From assembly GCA_964580525.1 (NCBI GenBank), contig CAZOKN010000041.1, positions 1 through 16,439 on the forward strand: a DNA stretch of 16,439 bases. The letters are read 5' to 3'. Each line of letters opens with the position of its first letter. Position 1 is the stretch's first letter. Position numbers and translations under genes: made by a program. The notes beneath the pieces were generated by a model. That model was not told the origin of the DNA and did no database searches. It saw only the letters and a program-made list of their open reading frames with translations. Source of the stretch: CAZOKN01 sp964580525 (GTDB lineage: Bacteria; Pseudomonadota; Alphaproteobacteria; Rickettsiales; UBA6187). Below, one piece after another: positions 7,174-13,715 of this stretch.

Positions 7174-8523
7174 TTAACCTATATCGTTATATATTGGAAA
7201 CTGCGCGCAAAGCTCTCTAACTTTAGTAAGAGTCTTTTTCTCAGCCGCAGAATTGTCTTCTTTATTTTGAGATAAGCCATCCAAAACGTCACCTATTAAA
7301 TGGCCAACTTTTTCAAATTCTTTTACGCCAAATCCACGAGTTGTACCAGCAGGAGTGCCAAGACGTACACCAGAAGTTACAAAAGGTGGAGCCGGATCGA
7401 AAGGAATAGCATTTTTATTGCAAGTTAAACCAGCTCTCTCCAAAGATTCTTCAGTTTCTTTACCAGTTACACCTTTAGGACGCAAATCAACCAACACAAC
7501 GTGGCTGTCAGTACCACCACTAACTATATCAACACCTCTTTCCACCAAAACCTTTGCCAATGCTCTCGCGTTGTCAATTACAGCCTGGCCATATTTTTTG
7601 AATTCAGGAGTGGCAGCTTCTTTTAATGCTACAGCTTTACCAGCAATAACGTGAACTAATGGACCACCTTGCAGGCCAGGGAATATTGCTGAATTTATAG
7701 CATTTCCAAGTGTAACATCTTTTCCTGTAGGAGTTTTTCTAACAACCATATTTTCATATTTAGAAACGATCATACCACCTCTTGGGCCACGCAATGTTTT
7801 GTGCGTTGTAGTAGTTACAACATGAGCGTGTGGCAACGGGCTTGGATATGTGCCAGCTGCAACAAGACCAGCAACGTGAGCCATATCAACCATGAAAAAT
7901 GCACCAACAGAGTCAGCAATTTCTCTAAACTTTTTCCAGTCAATAACCCTAGGATAAGCAGAACAACCAGCTATGATAAGCTTTGGTTTATGTTCTTTTG
8001 CGAGCCTTTCAACTTCCGCATAATCAATTAATGCGTCTTTTTCGCTTACACCATATTGAACTGAATTAAACCATTTACCAGACATGTTAGGTGCCGCACC
8101 ATGCGTCAAATGTCCACCAGATGCAAGTGATAAACCAAGGATAGTATCGCCAGGATTTATAAGCGCCAAGAACACGCCTTGATTAGCTTGTGATCCAGAG
8201 TTAGGCTGCACGTTTGCATAAGTACAATCGAATAATTTGCAAGCCCTGTCGATAGCTAATTGCTCAATTTTATCAACAAATTCGCAACCACCATAGTATC
8301 TTTTGCCAGGATATCCTTCTGCATATTTGTTAGTAAGAACAGTTCCTTGTGCTTCCAAAACTGCTTTACTAGTGATATTTTCAGAAGCTATAAGCTCAAT
8401 CTGATTTTGCTGTCTGCCCAGTTCTTCTTTAATTGCACTAAAGATATCATTATCTCTTTCTTGTAAACTGCCTTCAAAAAATTCATTCTTGCTCATAATT
8501 TTCTCTGCTAAGTTAGATCCCAT
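7174..8523 (-). CDS. glyA: Serine hydroxymethyltransferase GlyA
   Basis: GlyA is the cytosolic PLP enzyme converting serine and tetrahydrofolate to glycine and methylene-tetrahydrofolate, the main source of one-carbon units for thymidylate and purines. The sequence shows IELIASEN, NKYAEGYPGKRYYGG, the HLTHG segment, VDMAHVAGL and the PLP lysine within VVTTTTHKTLRGPRGG (K242 from this start). I chose the ATG at 8521-8523 because AGGAGAG lies 7 nt upstream; an in-frame ATG 27 nt earlier (8550) has no comparable site. The product is 449 aa. Compared with E. coli GlyA there are about 11 extra residues between GGMIV and NSAIFPG, near the active-site lysine. It follows rpiB by 32 bp and is followed by nrdR after 3 bp. 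Confidence 0.97.
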   Translation of the reverse strand: MGSNLAEKIMSKNEFFEGSLQERDNDIFSAIKEELGRQQNQIELIASENITSKAVLEAQGTVLTNKYAEGYPGKRYYGGCEFVDKIEQLAIDRACKLFDCTYANVQPNSGSQANQGVFLALINPGDTILGLSLASGGHLTHGAAPNMSGKWFNSVQYGVSEKDALIDYAEVERLAKEHKPKLIIAGCSAYPRVIDWKKFREIADSVGAFFMVDMAHVAGLVAAGTYPSPLPHAHVVTTTTHKTLRGPRGGMIVSKYENMVVRKTPTGKDVTLGNAINSAIFPGLQGGPLVHVIAGKAVALKEAATPEFKKYGQAVIDNARALAKVLVERGVDIVSGGTDSHVVLVDLRPKGVTGKETEESLERAGLTCNKNAIPFDPAPPFVTSGVRLGTPAGTTRGFGVKEFEKVGHLIGDVLDGLSQNKEDNSAAEKKTLTKVRELCAQFPIYNDIG

Positions 8524-8555
8524 AATAAAACTCTCCTTCTTCAATTCCAAAGTTC

Positions 8556-8996
8556 TTAAATTTTTGCACTCAATTTTTTCACCCTTTTCGAATGGCGACC
8601 ACCTTCAAATTCTGTAGACAAAAATGCTTTAAGACAATCTTTTGCTGTTTTTTCGTCAACAATTCTGGCACCTAGAGCCAAAACATTAGCATCATTATGC
8701 TGTCTTGATAATTTCGCCACTTCTGCACTGCAACATAATGCAGCTCTTATTTTAGGATTACGGTTGGCTGCTATACTTATTCCAACACCACTACCACATA
8801 TCACAACGCCAAGTTTTGCGGCGCCGGAAGCTACTTTTTCTGCCAATAAAAAACCAAAATCAGGATAATCAACTGATTCACCGCTATTTGTTCCCAAATC
8901 CAAAACATTATATCCGCCTGCGGCAAGATCCTGTTTTAGCACTTCTTTAAGCGCAAAGCCAGCATGATCAGATGCAATTGCAATCGTTTCAGACAT
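8556..8996 (-). CDS. rpiB: Ribose-5-phosphate isomerase B
   Basis: RpiB interconverts ribose-5-phosphate and ribulose-5-phosphate in the non-oxidative pentose phosphate pathway. The sequence has the family start IAIASDHAGFALK, DLGT, VDYPD, the cysteine-containing anion loop VVICGSGVGISIAAN, the LSRQHNDANVLALG segment and EGGRHSKRV near the end. Length is typical. Two starts are possible: ATG at 8994-8996 gives the usual N terminus MSETIAIASDHAG; an ATG three codons earlier (9003-9005) has a weak GTGGA upstream. It heads the minus-strand block rpiB-glyA-nrdR-ribD, so the promoter of this operon should lie in the gap to its right. Confidence 0.95.
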   Translation of the reverse strand: MSETIAIASDHAGFALKEVLKQDLAAGGYNVLDLGTNSGESVDYPDFGFLLAEKVASGAAKLGVVICGSGVGISIAANRNPKIRAALCCSAEVAKLSRQHNDANVLALGARIVDEKTAKDCLKAFLSTEFEGGRHSKRVKKLSAKI

Positions 8997-9148
8997 AAAA
9001 ACCATGATTCCACGAGTATATTTGTCAGGAAAATAGCAAAAAACTATTTATTTACAATCTAAATAACAAAAACAGTTAATATTTATCCTATTTGTAATAA
9101 AATCTTAATAATCATTTGATATTATTCGCTTAATATGCTAGATAGGCA

Positions 9149-9166
9149 ATGTTAAGATATTAACAT
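9149..9166. promoter_or_regulatory. Inverted repeat in the divergent rpiB / small-ORF gap
   Basis: ATGTTAA and TTAACAT form a perfect 7-bp inverted repeat with a 4-bp spacer (GATA). It lies between the divergent rpiB and 9211 genes, 153 bp from the former and 45 bp from the latter, so it could be an operator. The TTAAC half-sites recall alphaproteobacterial CtrA sites, but the spacing differs from the usual TTAA-N7-TTAA. In AT-rich DNA chance is a serious alternative. Confidence 0.3.
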
Positions 9167-9210
9167 GTCTTGTAGGGATGATACAAACATAGGGATTTAT
9201 TAGGTATAAA

Positions 9211-9381
9211 ATGGCAAAGCTAGAAGTTGGCAAAGTGGAAGATGCACAGTTGGTGTCGAACATAACATCTAAAGAATTGAGAAACTCTTTAGCTGAAAGT
9301 TTGGGCGAAAATCAGGCTAATGTTCTTCTACAAAGAGTTGAACAACAAAAAATCCAATCTGCTAATCAGCGTTCAGTGTAA
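9211..9381 (+). CDS. Small protein of unknown function (56 aa)
   Basis: An ATG-started frame of 56 codons encodes a hydrophilic, probably helical peptide (MAKLEVGKVEDAQLVSNITS at the start, SANQRSV at the end), with no Cys, Pro or Trp. Support for a real gene: normal codon use, a divergent position opposite rpiB with a 214-bp upstream region, and a rho-independent terminator about 30 bp after the stop. The ribosome binding site is weak (TTAGGT, 4-9 nt before the ATG). I do not recognise the family; the function cannot be inferred from neighbours. Confidence 0.55.
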   Translation: MAKLEVGKVEDAQLVSNITSKELRNSLAESLGENQANVLLQRVEQQKIQSANQRSV

Positions 9382-9401
9382 TTAAACCTTTAATTTATAA
9401 A

Positions 9402-9428
9402 CTCACCTCAAAGTCCGGTGGGCTTTTT
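9402..9428 (+). terminator. Rho-independent terminator after the 56-aa gene
   Basis: AAAGTCC (9410-9416) pairs with GGGCTTT (9420-9426) with one G-T pair and a 3-nt loop, running into TTTTT (9424-9428). An alternative stem pairs CTCACC (9402-9407) with GGTGGG (9417-9422); the two are mutually exclusive. It ends a plus-strand transcript about 30 bp after the stop at 9381. Confidence 0.65.
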
Positions 9429-9501
9429 ACCTTTCTGATTGCAAGTCGTTCTTTGTGTGCTATCTTGAGTTCTATGATTCTTATTTATATTTTTTTGGCC
9501 A

Positions 9502-9789
9502 ATGAAAATAATTCCTAGGGATTTAATTAGAGATAAAATTTACTGTGTAAATTACCTTGTTTATCTAAATGGCAAAGGTGATCGCGAGTTTGTCTACATA
9601 GCAGTTCGCCAAGATAGAATGGAAGAATTCAAGAAAGCTATAAGTCACGGAAATTTTGATGCCGATGATTACGGCCTTGTACTTGAACATGGTAGAGGTG
9701 ACGCTTCAGACATTCTAAAAGAAAAAATGAAAATGATGTATAAATGCGATCATTCTAGCAGTATAAATGTACTAGATTATCAGGCTTAA
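9502..9789 (+). CDS. Conserved-looking hypothetical protein (95 aa)
   Basis: The 95-residue product is soluble, without signal peptide or membrane helix, and mixed alpha/beta in character: two strands (KIYCVNYLVYLNG, EFVYIAVRQ), a helix (MEEFKKAISHG) and an acidic central part (DADDYGLVLEHG), then a basic helix and C88-free tail ending in NVLDYQA. Two cysteines (residues 15 and 81 by my count) are not arranged as a metal site. It stands alone between the terminator at 9402-9428 and tRNA-Leu, with no clear ribosome binding site before the ATG. I do not recognise the family. Codon use and order of residue types look like a genuine protein rather than a chance frame. Confidence 0.7.
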   Translation: MKIIPRDLIRDKIYCVNYLVYLNGKGDREFVYIAVRQDRMEEFKKAISHGNFDADDYGLVLEHGRGDASDILKEKMKMMYKCDHSSSINVLDYQA

Positions 9790-9895
9790 ACGCATTAAAT
9801 GAAATTAATTTAGCAAACGCGCTGTTTACTTTTGACTTTTCCATTTATTTGTTATATCTGCATTCTCCCGTAACAAATTAGGGTTTCGGCCTTAA

Positions 9896-9901
9896 TATAA
9901 A
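9896..9901 (+). promoter_or_regulatory. Possible -10 element for tRNA-Leu
   Basis: TATAAA lies 12 bp before the first base of tRNA-Leu, the right distance for initiation a few bases upstream of the mature end. No convincing -35 hexamer is seen 16-18 bp further up; a TTGACT at 9833-9838 is too far away to pair with it. Confidence 0.35.
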
Positions 9902-9913
9902 ATGCTTATGCAT

Positions 9914-9999
9914 GCCTCTGTGGCGGAACTGGTAGACGCGATAGACTCAAAATCTATTGTCCGTAGGATGTAGGAGTTCGACTCTCCTCGGAGGCACCA
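9914..9999 (+). tRNA. tRNA-Leu (anticodon CAA)
   Basis: A complete class II tRNA reads UUG codons. The acceptor GCCTCTG pairs with CGGAGGC (one T-G pair), followed by A73 and an encoded CCA at 9997-9999. The anticodon stem ATAGA/TCTAT encloses the loop CTCAAAA, giving CAA. The long variable arm has a TCC-GTA-GGA stem typical of leucine tRNAs, and the T arm is AGGAG-TTCGACT-CTCCT. A long D loop with GG is present. It stands alone, 25 bp from the end of the convergent transporter gene. Confidence 0.96.
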
Positions 10000-10024
10000 A
10001 GCACTTAGATTCAATAAATAAAAA

Positions 10025-11317
10025 TCACGCCACGCTAAGCAGTGGTTCTCTGTAGCGATCTTTATAGAAATAAAGAGCCACTATTGAAGCTAAATTACAT
10101 AAAATAACATAGAAAGCGATAGAGTTAAAAGAGCCTGTTGTTGAAATAAGCCACTCACAAACCATAGGTGCTGTACCACCAAAAATCGCAGCAGCAAGAT
10201 TGTACGATAGGGCCATGCCAGTATATCGAACAGAGGTTGGGAAAATTTCCACCAGCAAAGCAGGAACCGGCGCGATATAAACTCCAATAACAAGCCCTAG
10301 AACAATTTGTGCCATCAGCACATTTGCATATATTTTTGTACCCATAAGGATGAACAAAGGTAAAATCAATACCATCATAACTACAGCAGAACTTAGCATA
10401 ACAGTCCTGCGCCCAATTTTATCAGAAGCTATTGCCGCTACCACTGCCGCTACAAGCATCACAATCATAGATGCCGTATTCATAAATAGTGCCTGATCAA
10501 CTGCAAAGCCGAGTTTTTTCTGGGTGAAAGAAAGAAGATAAACGCTTGCCAGATAAAATGGCATCGTTACGCTGATGTAACAAATAAAAGCCTGCAGCAT
10601 TTGAGTTTTGTGTTTTAGCAAAGCAGTACGTACTGGCCTATCAGAAAGATGTCCTTCACGTTTTGCTTCTTCATAAGCAGGGCTTTCATCGCAAGCAGAA
10701 CGCATATAAAGACCAACCAGGCCAATTGCTATGCCGAGTAAAAATGGCACACGCCATCCCCAGCTATAAAACGCATCATGAGATAAGCCTTTAACAAAGA
10801 GCAGAGCTACAAAAGATCCCATCAAAAAACCGACTATAAGGCTCACCAGAGATGATGCTCCGGCAATGCCACGTCTCTTAGGGTTTGAATGTTCTATAAC
10901 GTAAGTGATAGAACCAGAAAATTCACCACCTAGCGAAAGACCTTGAAAAATTCTGATTATTGTAAGCAATATTGGAGCTGCGATTCCTATTTGCTCATAG
11001 GTTGGCAAGAGGCCAATACATCCTGTGGGAATTGCCATCATAAGTATTGCAATTACAAGAGAAACCCTGCGGCCATATCTATCGCCAATATAGCCAAATA
11101 AAACTGCACCTAACGGTCTGAAAACAAACCCAACCGCGAAAACACCAAAAGTCGCTATCAGTTTAACGCTATCATTTTCCCCTGGGAAAAAAAGCTGGCT
11201 GAGCACAAAAGACATTTGTGCATAGAGCGCATAATCATACCACTCAAGGCCGTTCCCAATCATCCCGGAAACGACTACTCTCTTCATGCAAATCTGTTGG
11301 CCATCATTTTTTGACAT
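10025..11317 (-). CDS. MFS transporter, metabolite:H+ symporter (ProP-like)
   Basis: This is a 12-helix major facilitator of the metabolite:H+ symporter (MHS) subfamily, in the inner membrane. Diagnostic stretches are SGMIGNGLEWYDYALY at the start of helix 1, the loop 2-3 motif GYIGDRYGRRVSL, RIFQGLSLGGEFSG in helix 4, GWRVPFLLG near helix 6 and the repeated SDKIGRRTVM between helices 8 and 9. The family includes the osmoprotectant transporter ProP and 2-oxoglutarate, citrate and shikimate carriers; Rickettsiales often have many ProP-like copies. The substrate cannot be read from sequence. Start is uncertain: ATG 11315-11317 gives MSKND; alternatives are 11333-11335 and 11285-11287 (MKRVVVSGM), none with a good ribosome binding site. 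It follows the MerT-like gene by about 50 bp and could be co-transcribed. Confidence 0.9.
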   Translation of the reverse strand: MSKNDGQQICMKRVVVSGMIGNGLEWYDYALYAQMSFVLSQLFFPGENDSVKLIATFGVFAVGFVFRPLGAVLFGYIGDRYGRRVSLVIAILMMAIPTGCIGLLPTYEQIGIAAPILLTIIRIFQGLSLGGEFSGSITYVIEHSNPKRRGIAGASSLVSLIVGFLMGSFVALLFVKGLSHDAFYSWGWRVPFLLGIAIGLVGLYMRSACDESPAYEEAKREGHLSDRPVRTALLKHKTQMLQAFICYISVTMPFYLASVYLLSFTQKKLGFAVDQALFMNTASMIVMLVAAVVAAIASDKIGRRTVMLSSAVVMMVLILPLFILMGTKIYANVLMAQIVLGLVIGVYIAPVPALLVEIFPTSVRYTGMALSYNLAAAIFGGTAPMVCEWLISTTGSFNSIAFYVILCNLASIVALYFYKDRYREPLLSVA

Positions 11318-11369
11318 AATGGCCAATAGATACATTATTTTCGAACAATAAGTAAATTAAAAATTGCGC

Positions 11370-11750
11370 CTAGTAGAAAATCCTTACTGCTATAAACGCA
11401 AAGAAAAAACCTACACCATAAATGGAAACGGAAAACCAGTATAAAACCGAACTGATTTTACGCATACGCATGCAGGTTTTTGCGACAACTGGATCTACAG
11501 GACAAGGCGCATTTCTGCCAAACCAACGCATTATCCCAGTGATTAATAGTAAAAATCCTGAAATACCAAATACCAAAGGTTTATGCTCAGAAAGCGCAAC
11601 CAACCAGTTTGCACTGGATACGAGGCCGGCCAGAGCTGCCCCCATTCCAAGAGTTACAAATAAAGTTGGCAATGCACAACAAATAAGCGTTCCCATTGAA
11701 GTAAATAGGCTTAATGTTGGCATTATAGTTTGTTTTAATGTGGATCTCAT
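11370..11750 (-). CDS. MerT-like heavy-metal transport membrane protein
   Basis: The 126-residue protein has the layout of the mercuric ion transporter MerT: helix 1 with a vicinal cysteine pair (C24-C25 in ICCALP), helix 2 at about 57-75, a cytoplasmic loop with a second cysteine pair (C83 and C93 in PCPVDPVVAKTC), and helix 3 at about 100-122. In MerT the first pair accepts the metal from the periplasm and the second passes it inward. It starts 5 bp after the periplasmic HMA gene, which mirrors the merT-merP partnership in reversed order. No mercuric reductase (merA) or MerR is in the window, so the metal could be mercury or another soft ion such as copper. Family resemblance is by motif and topology. 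Confidence 0.75.
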   Translation of the reverse strand: MRSTLKQTIMPTLSLFTSMGTLICCALPTLFVTLGMGAALAGLVSSANWLVALSEHKPLVFGISGFLLLITGIMRWFGRNAPCPVDPVVAKTCMRMRKISSVLYWFSVSIYGVGFFFAFIAVRIFY

Positions 11751-11755
11751 AGAAG

Positions 11756-12112
11756 TTACCTATTAATCTTTACAACGTTATATCCGGCATCAGTGATGAG
11801 TTTTGTGATTGTTCCATCATCAATATCAGAGCCTTTATTAAAGCCTATAGTTACAATTTTTGTATTAAGGTTAACATCTATGCCGCTAACCTCTTTTCTT
11901 GCACCAAAAACTTTTTCTAATGCTCTTGCACAAAAATCACAAACAAGACCATTTATCTCGACTGTAATTTTATGATCAGCATTGTCTGGGCTTGGTGCTT
12001 TCTTTTTTAAATCTTCTGACGTGATATCAGCATGCCCTTCTTTGTGATTAGCAAAAGCAGCAGAATTAATGCCTAAAACAAATATAATTAACGTATAAAA
12101 TAAAATTCTCAT
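11756..12112 (-). CDS. Periplasmic heavy-metal-associated (MerP-like) protein
   Basis: A signal peptide (MRILFYTLIIFVLGINSAAFA, probable cleavage after residue 21) is followed by a His/Lys-rich linker and one HMA ferredoxin-like fold at about residues 48-117. The metal-binding pair is C58 and C61 in GLVCDFCARAL. The family shuttles Cu+, Hg2+ or similar soft ions in the periplasm. The start at 12110-12112 is fixed by AGGAGAA 5 nt upstream and by the signal peptide; a longer frame to 12160 would overlap the preceding gene and lacks these. It begins 10 bp after the outer-membrane-type gene and ends 5 bp before the MerT-like gene, so the HMA domain probably hands metal to MerT. Confidence 0.88.
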   Translation of the reverse strand: MRILFYTLIIFVLGINSAAFANHKEGHADITSEDLKKKAPSPDNADHKITVEINGLVCDFCARALEKVFGARKEVSGIDVNLNTKIVTIGFNKGSDIDDGTITKLITDAGYNVVKINR

Positions 12113-12122
12113 TTTTGTTCTC

Positions 12123-12767
12123 CTAGAATGTATGAATAAAATTAAATAAAACCGTACCATTATTGCTAACGCCGGCTTCTAAAAGATTCAGTCCTTTAAA
12201 TAAACGAACCATAGGTGTAATTGTTAGATTGTTCTTATCAGAAGGAGTATGGTCAACTTGCAAAATTAGCCAACTATGCAAATCACCATATTCGCCGATA
12301 TAAGGTGCAACACCAACTCTAGCTTTCTGACGAAATTCCTTATCTATATCGCCTGCGTAAATCAGACGATTTTCATAAGAAGTATAAAACCTGCGATTTT
12401 CCCAATCTGCTTCTAAACCAGCAAATCCGGCAGCTTCAGTTTTATTATCAAAATTGCCAAAGTCGCTATAAGCAAGGCCAGCTGCAGAAAGGAAATAAAA
12501 ATTACCCTGCGAATCATGGTTGTTCCAACGTTTTAGTAATTTATTAAATTCCAAACCGTGAAACTGCCATTCTTCGTCTCGCCAATACTGACCAATATAA
12601 CCAACAGAGTATGTAGCCGTAGGCGAATATTCCATTTTGATAGAATTATCTGAACCATCATTTTCTTGCATAAGCATCCAGCCTCCAGGGTAGGAGATAG
12701 GTCGCGCGAATGCCACAGTACTAAAGAGGCTCATAAATAAAGCACATATAATGCTAAAATATTTCAT
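12123..12767 (-). CDS. Predicted outer-membrane beta-barrel protein of the metal cluster
   Basis: The product (214 aa) starts with a clear signal peptide (MKYFSIICALFMSLFSTVAFA, cleavage near residue 21). The mature part is rich in Trp, Tyr, Phe, Asn and Gly in alternating strands (for example YSVGYIGQYW, RFYTSYENRLIYAG, NFYFLSAAGLAY) and ends with Phe (LFNFIHTF), the usual terminus of barrels inserted by BamA. No cysteine is found after the signal peptide. AGGAG lies 5 nt before the ATG. Its place between a Cys-rich exported protein and the HMA protein suggests a role in metal passage or sensing at the outer membrane, but I know no assigned function for the family. Confidence 0.75.
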   Translation of the reverse strand: MKYFSIICALFMSLFSTVAFARPISYPGGWMLMQENDGSDNSIKMEYSPTATYSVGYIGQYWRDEEWQFHGLEFNKLLKRWNNHDSQGNFYFLSAAGLAYSDFGNFDNKTEAAGFAGLEADWENRRFYTSYENRLIYAGDIDKEFRQKARVGVAPYIGEYGDLHSWLILQVDHTPSDKNNLTITPMVRLFKGLNLLEAGVSNNGTVLFNFIHTF

Positions 12768-12803
12768 AAAATCTCCTAATCATAAATAATACTAAATGAT
12801 TTG

Positions 12804-12825
12804 AGGAAATTTCCTGCTTATAAGC
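12804..12825. repeat. Two abutting perfect palindromes upstream of the outer-membrane gene
   Basis: AGGAAATTTCCT (12804-12815) and GCTTATAAGC (12816-12825) are each perfectly self-complementary and touch without a gap. They lie 37-58 bp upstream of the 12767 start, in the gap after the Cys-rich gene. On the minus strand the second contains TATAAG, a possible -10 element, so the first would cover the start point of transcription. Operator is the natural reading, but unproven. Confidence 0.4.
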
Positions 12826-12864
12826 GAAAAACCTACGAATAAAAATTAAGCAAGAAAATCCCTA

Positions 12865-13215
12865 TTAGGAGATATGCTTTGGAGGATTAAAAGGAGCGCC
12901 AGTTATAAATGAAACAAGAATTTGGCTTTCAGGAATTCTATAATTTAAGGGCGTAACAACAGAACTTGTTGCAACTATATTTGGTTGAGAGGAAATAAAG
13001 CTAGTGCACATAGACATAACACACCCCTTGTGGCAGCATCCCATAGGAGAGGATTTATTGGTATCATTTTTTGCAACAGACATACCAGCACAATGAGCCG
13101 ACATAGCTAAATTATTATTACTTGAATTGGCATAATAAGACCGCTCTCCCAGAATCACGCTCAAGGAAAAAATGGCAACAACCAAAATAGTAATGATACT
13201 TCTGCTATTTATCAT
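12865..13215 (-). CDS. Small exported Cys/Met/His-rich protein, probable metal binder
   Basis: The 116-residue product begins with a hydrophobic signal or anchor sequence (about residues 7-22), so it is likely periplasmic or anchored in the inner membrane. The following part carries H41-C42, the cluster M58-G-C60-C61-H62-K-G-C65 and M67-S-M69-C70, a dense set of soft-metal ligands. The C terminus ends in Pro-Pro-basic (FNPPKHIS), which recalls small proteins found in copper and other metal-resistance operons. It is the first gene of the minus-strand cluster leading to the outer-membrane, HMA and MerT-like genes. No ribosome binding site is present, and a perfect TATAAT lies 7 bp before the ATG. 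I cannot name the family with confidence; copper or mercury binding is inferred. Confidence 0.7.
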   Translation of the reverse strand: MINSRSIITILVVAIFSLSVILGERSYYANSSNNNLAMSAHCAGMSVAKNDTNKSSPMGCCHKGCVMSMCTSFISSQPNIVATSSVVTPLNYRIPESQILVSFITGAPFNPPKHIS

Positions 13216-13222
13216 AGCTATA

Positions 13223-13251
13223 ATTATATACCAAAAGGCCGTTTCCTACAA
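13223..13251 (-). promoter_or_regulatory. Probable promoter of the metal-handling cluster
   Basis: On the minus strand TTGTAG (13246-13251) and a perfect TATAAT (13223-13228) stand 17 bp apart. The ATG of the Cys-rich gene follows the -10 box by 7 bp, so transcription would start at or within a base or two of the initiation codon. The 17-bp spacing is normal and not the long 19-20 bp of MerR-type promoters. Confidence 0.45.
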
Positions 13252-13269
13252 GGTAATATAGGACTATTT

Positions 13270-13713
13270 CTATCTCTCAAAACCCTTATAAATCTCACGG
13301 CTGGATATAGTCTGTTTTAGCCACTCTCCCTCTTTTAAAAATATTGGGAAAACATTATTGCTTTTTTGAACCTCATCCAGACTGAAAAATTTGCTACTTT
13401 TAATTGATTTATCATGGCCTAAATCTTGCCAATCGTTTCCTGTCGGACGCTTTGTTATATTTGCCACAAAACAGCAATCTACCTTATGGGTATCCCATTT
13501 TTTGTCATAAAATTCCCAGCAATAAACCAAATCACCAACTTCTATTTCGTAACCAGTTTCTTCATATATTTCACGTTTAGCACAGGTTTTTAAATCCTCT
13601 CCTGGCTCCAAGAAACCTCCAGGGATATGCCATCTACAATCATGCGTTCCAACCAGCAGAATTTTGCTATCTTCAACAATTAAAGCACGTGCTGTGGTTA
13701 CAATTTTGGTCAT
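13270..13713 (-). CDS. Nudix hydrolase
   Basis: A Nudix domain fills the 147 residues. The Nudix box GX5EX7REUXEEXGU is complete: G33, E39, R47-E48, E51-E52 and G54 (GGFLEPGEDL onward). Nudix enzymes cleave nucleoside diphosphates linked to another group, for example oxidised dNTPs, NADH, ADP-ribose or sugar nucleotides; the substrate cannot be told here. The sequence contains several Trp and Cys residues (WEFYDKKW, DCCF), more like an ADP-ribose or sugar-nucleotide type than MutT, which is a guess. It starts 2 bp after the GNAT stop, so translation is coupled, and it is the last gene of the fur-led row. Confidence 0.92.
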   Translation of the reverse strand: MTKIVTTARALIVEDSKILLVGTHDCRWHIPGGFLEPGEDLKTCAKREIYEETGYEIEVGDLVYCWEFYDKKWDTHKVDCCFVANITKRPTGNDWQDLGHDKSIKSSKFFSLDEVQKSNNVFPIFLKEGEWLKQTISSREIYKGFER

Positions 13714-13715
13714 AA

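Noticed and set aside
8524..8550. N-terminal extension of GlyA by nine codons
   Set aside because: AGGAGAG lies within this stretch and serves the ATG at 8521-8523.
9828..9860. TTGACT with TATATC as the tRNA promoter
   Set aside because: The spacer is 15 bp and the site lies more than 50 bp before the tRNA; the TATAAA at 9896 is better placed.
12113..12160. Longer N terminus for the HMA protein
   Set aside because: It would overlap the outer-membrane gene, whereas the ATG at 12110-12112 has AGGAGAA at the right distance and starts a clean signal peptide.
12801..12830. Transcription terminator made of the two palindromes
   Set aside because: The palindromes have no loop when folded individually and no T-tract follows on either strand, so an operator is the better reading.
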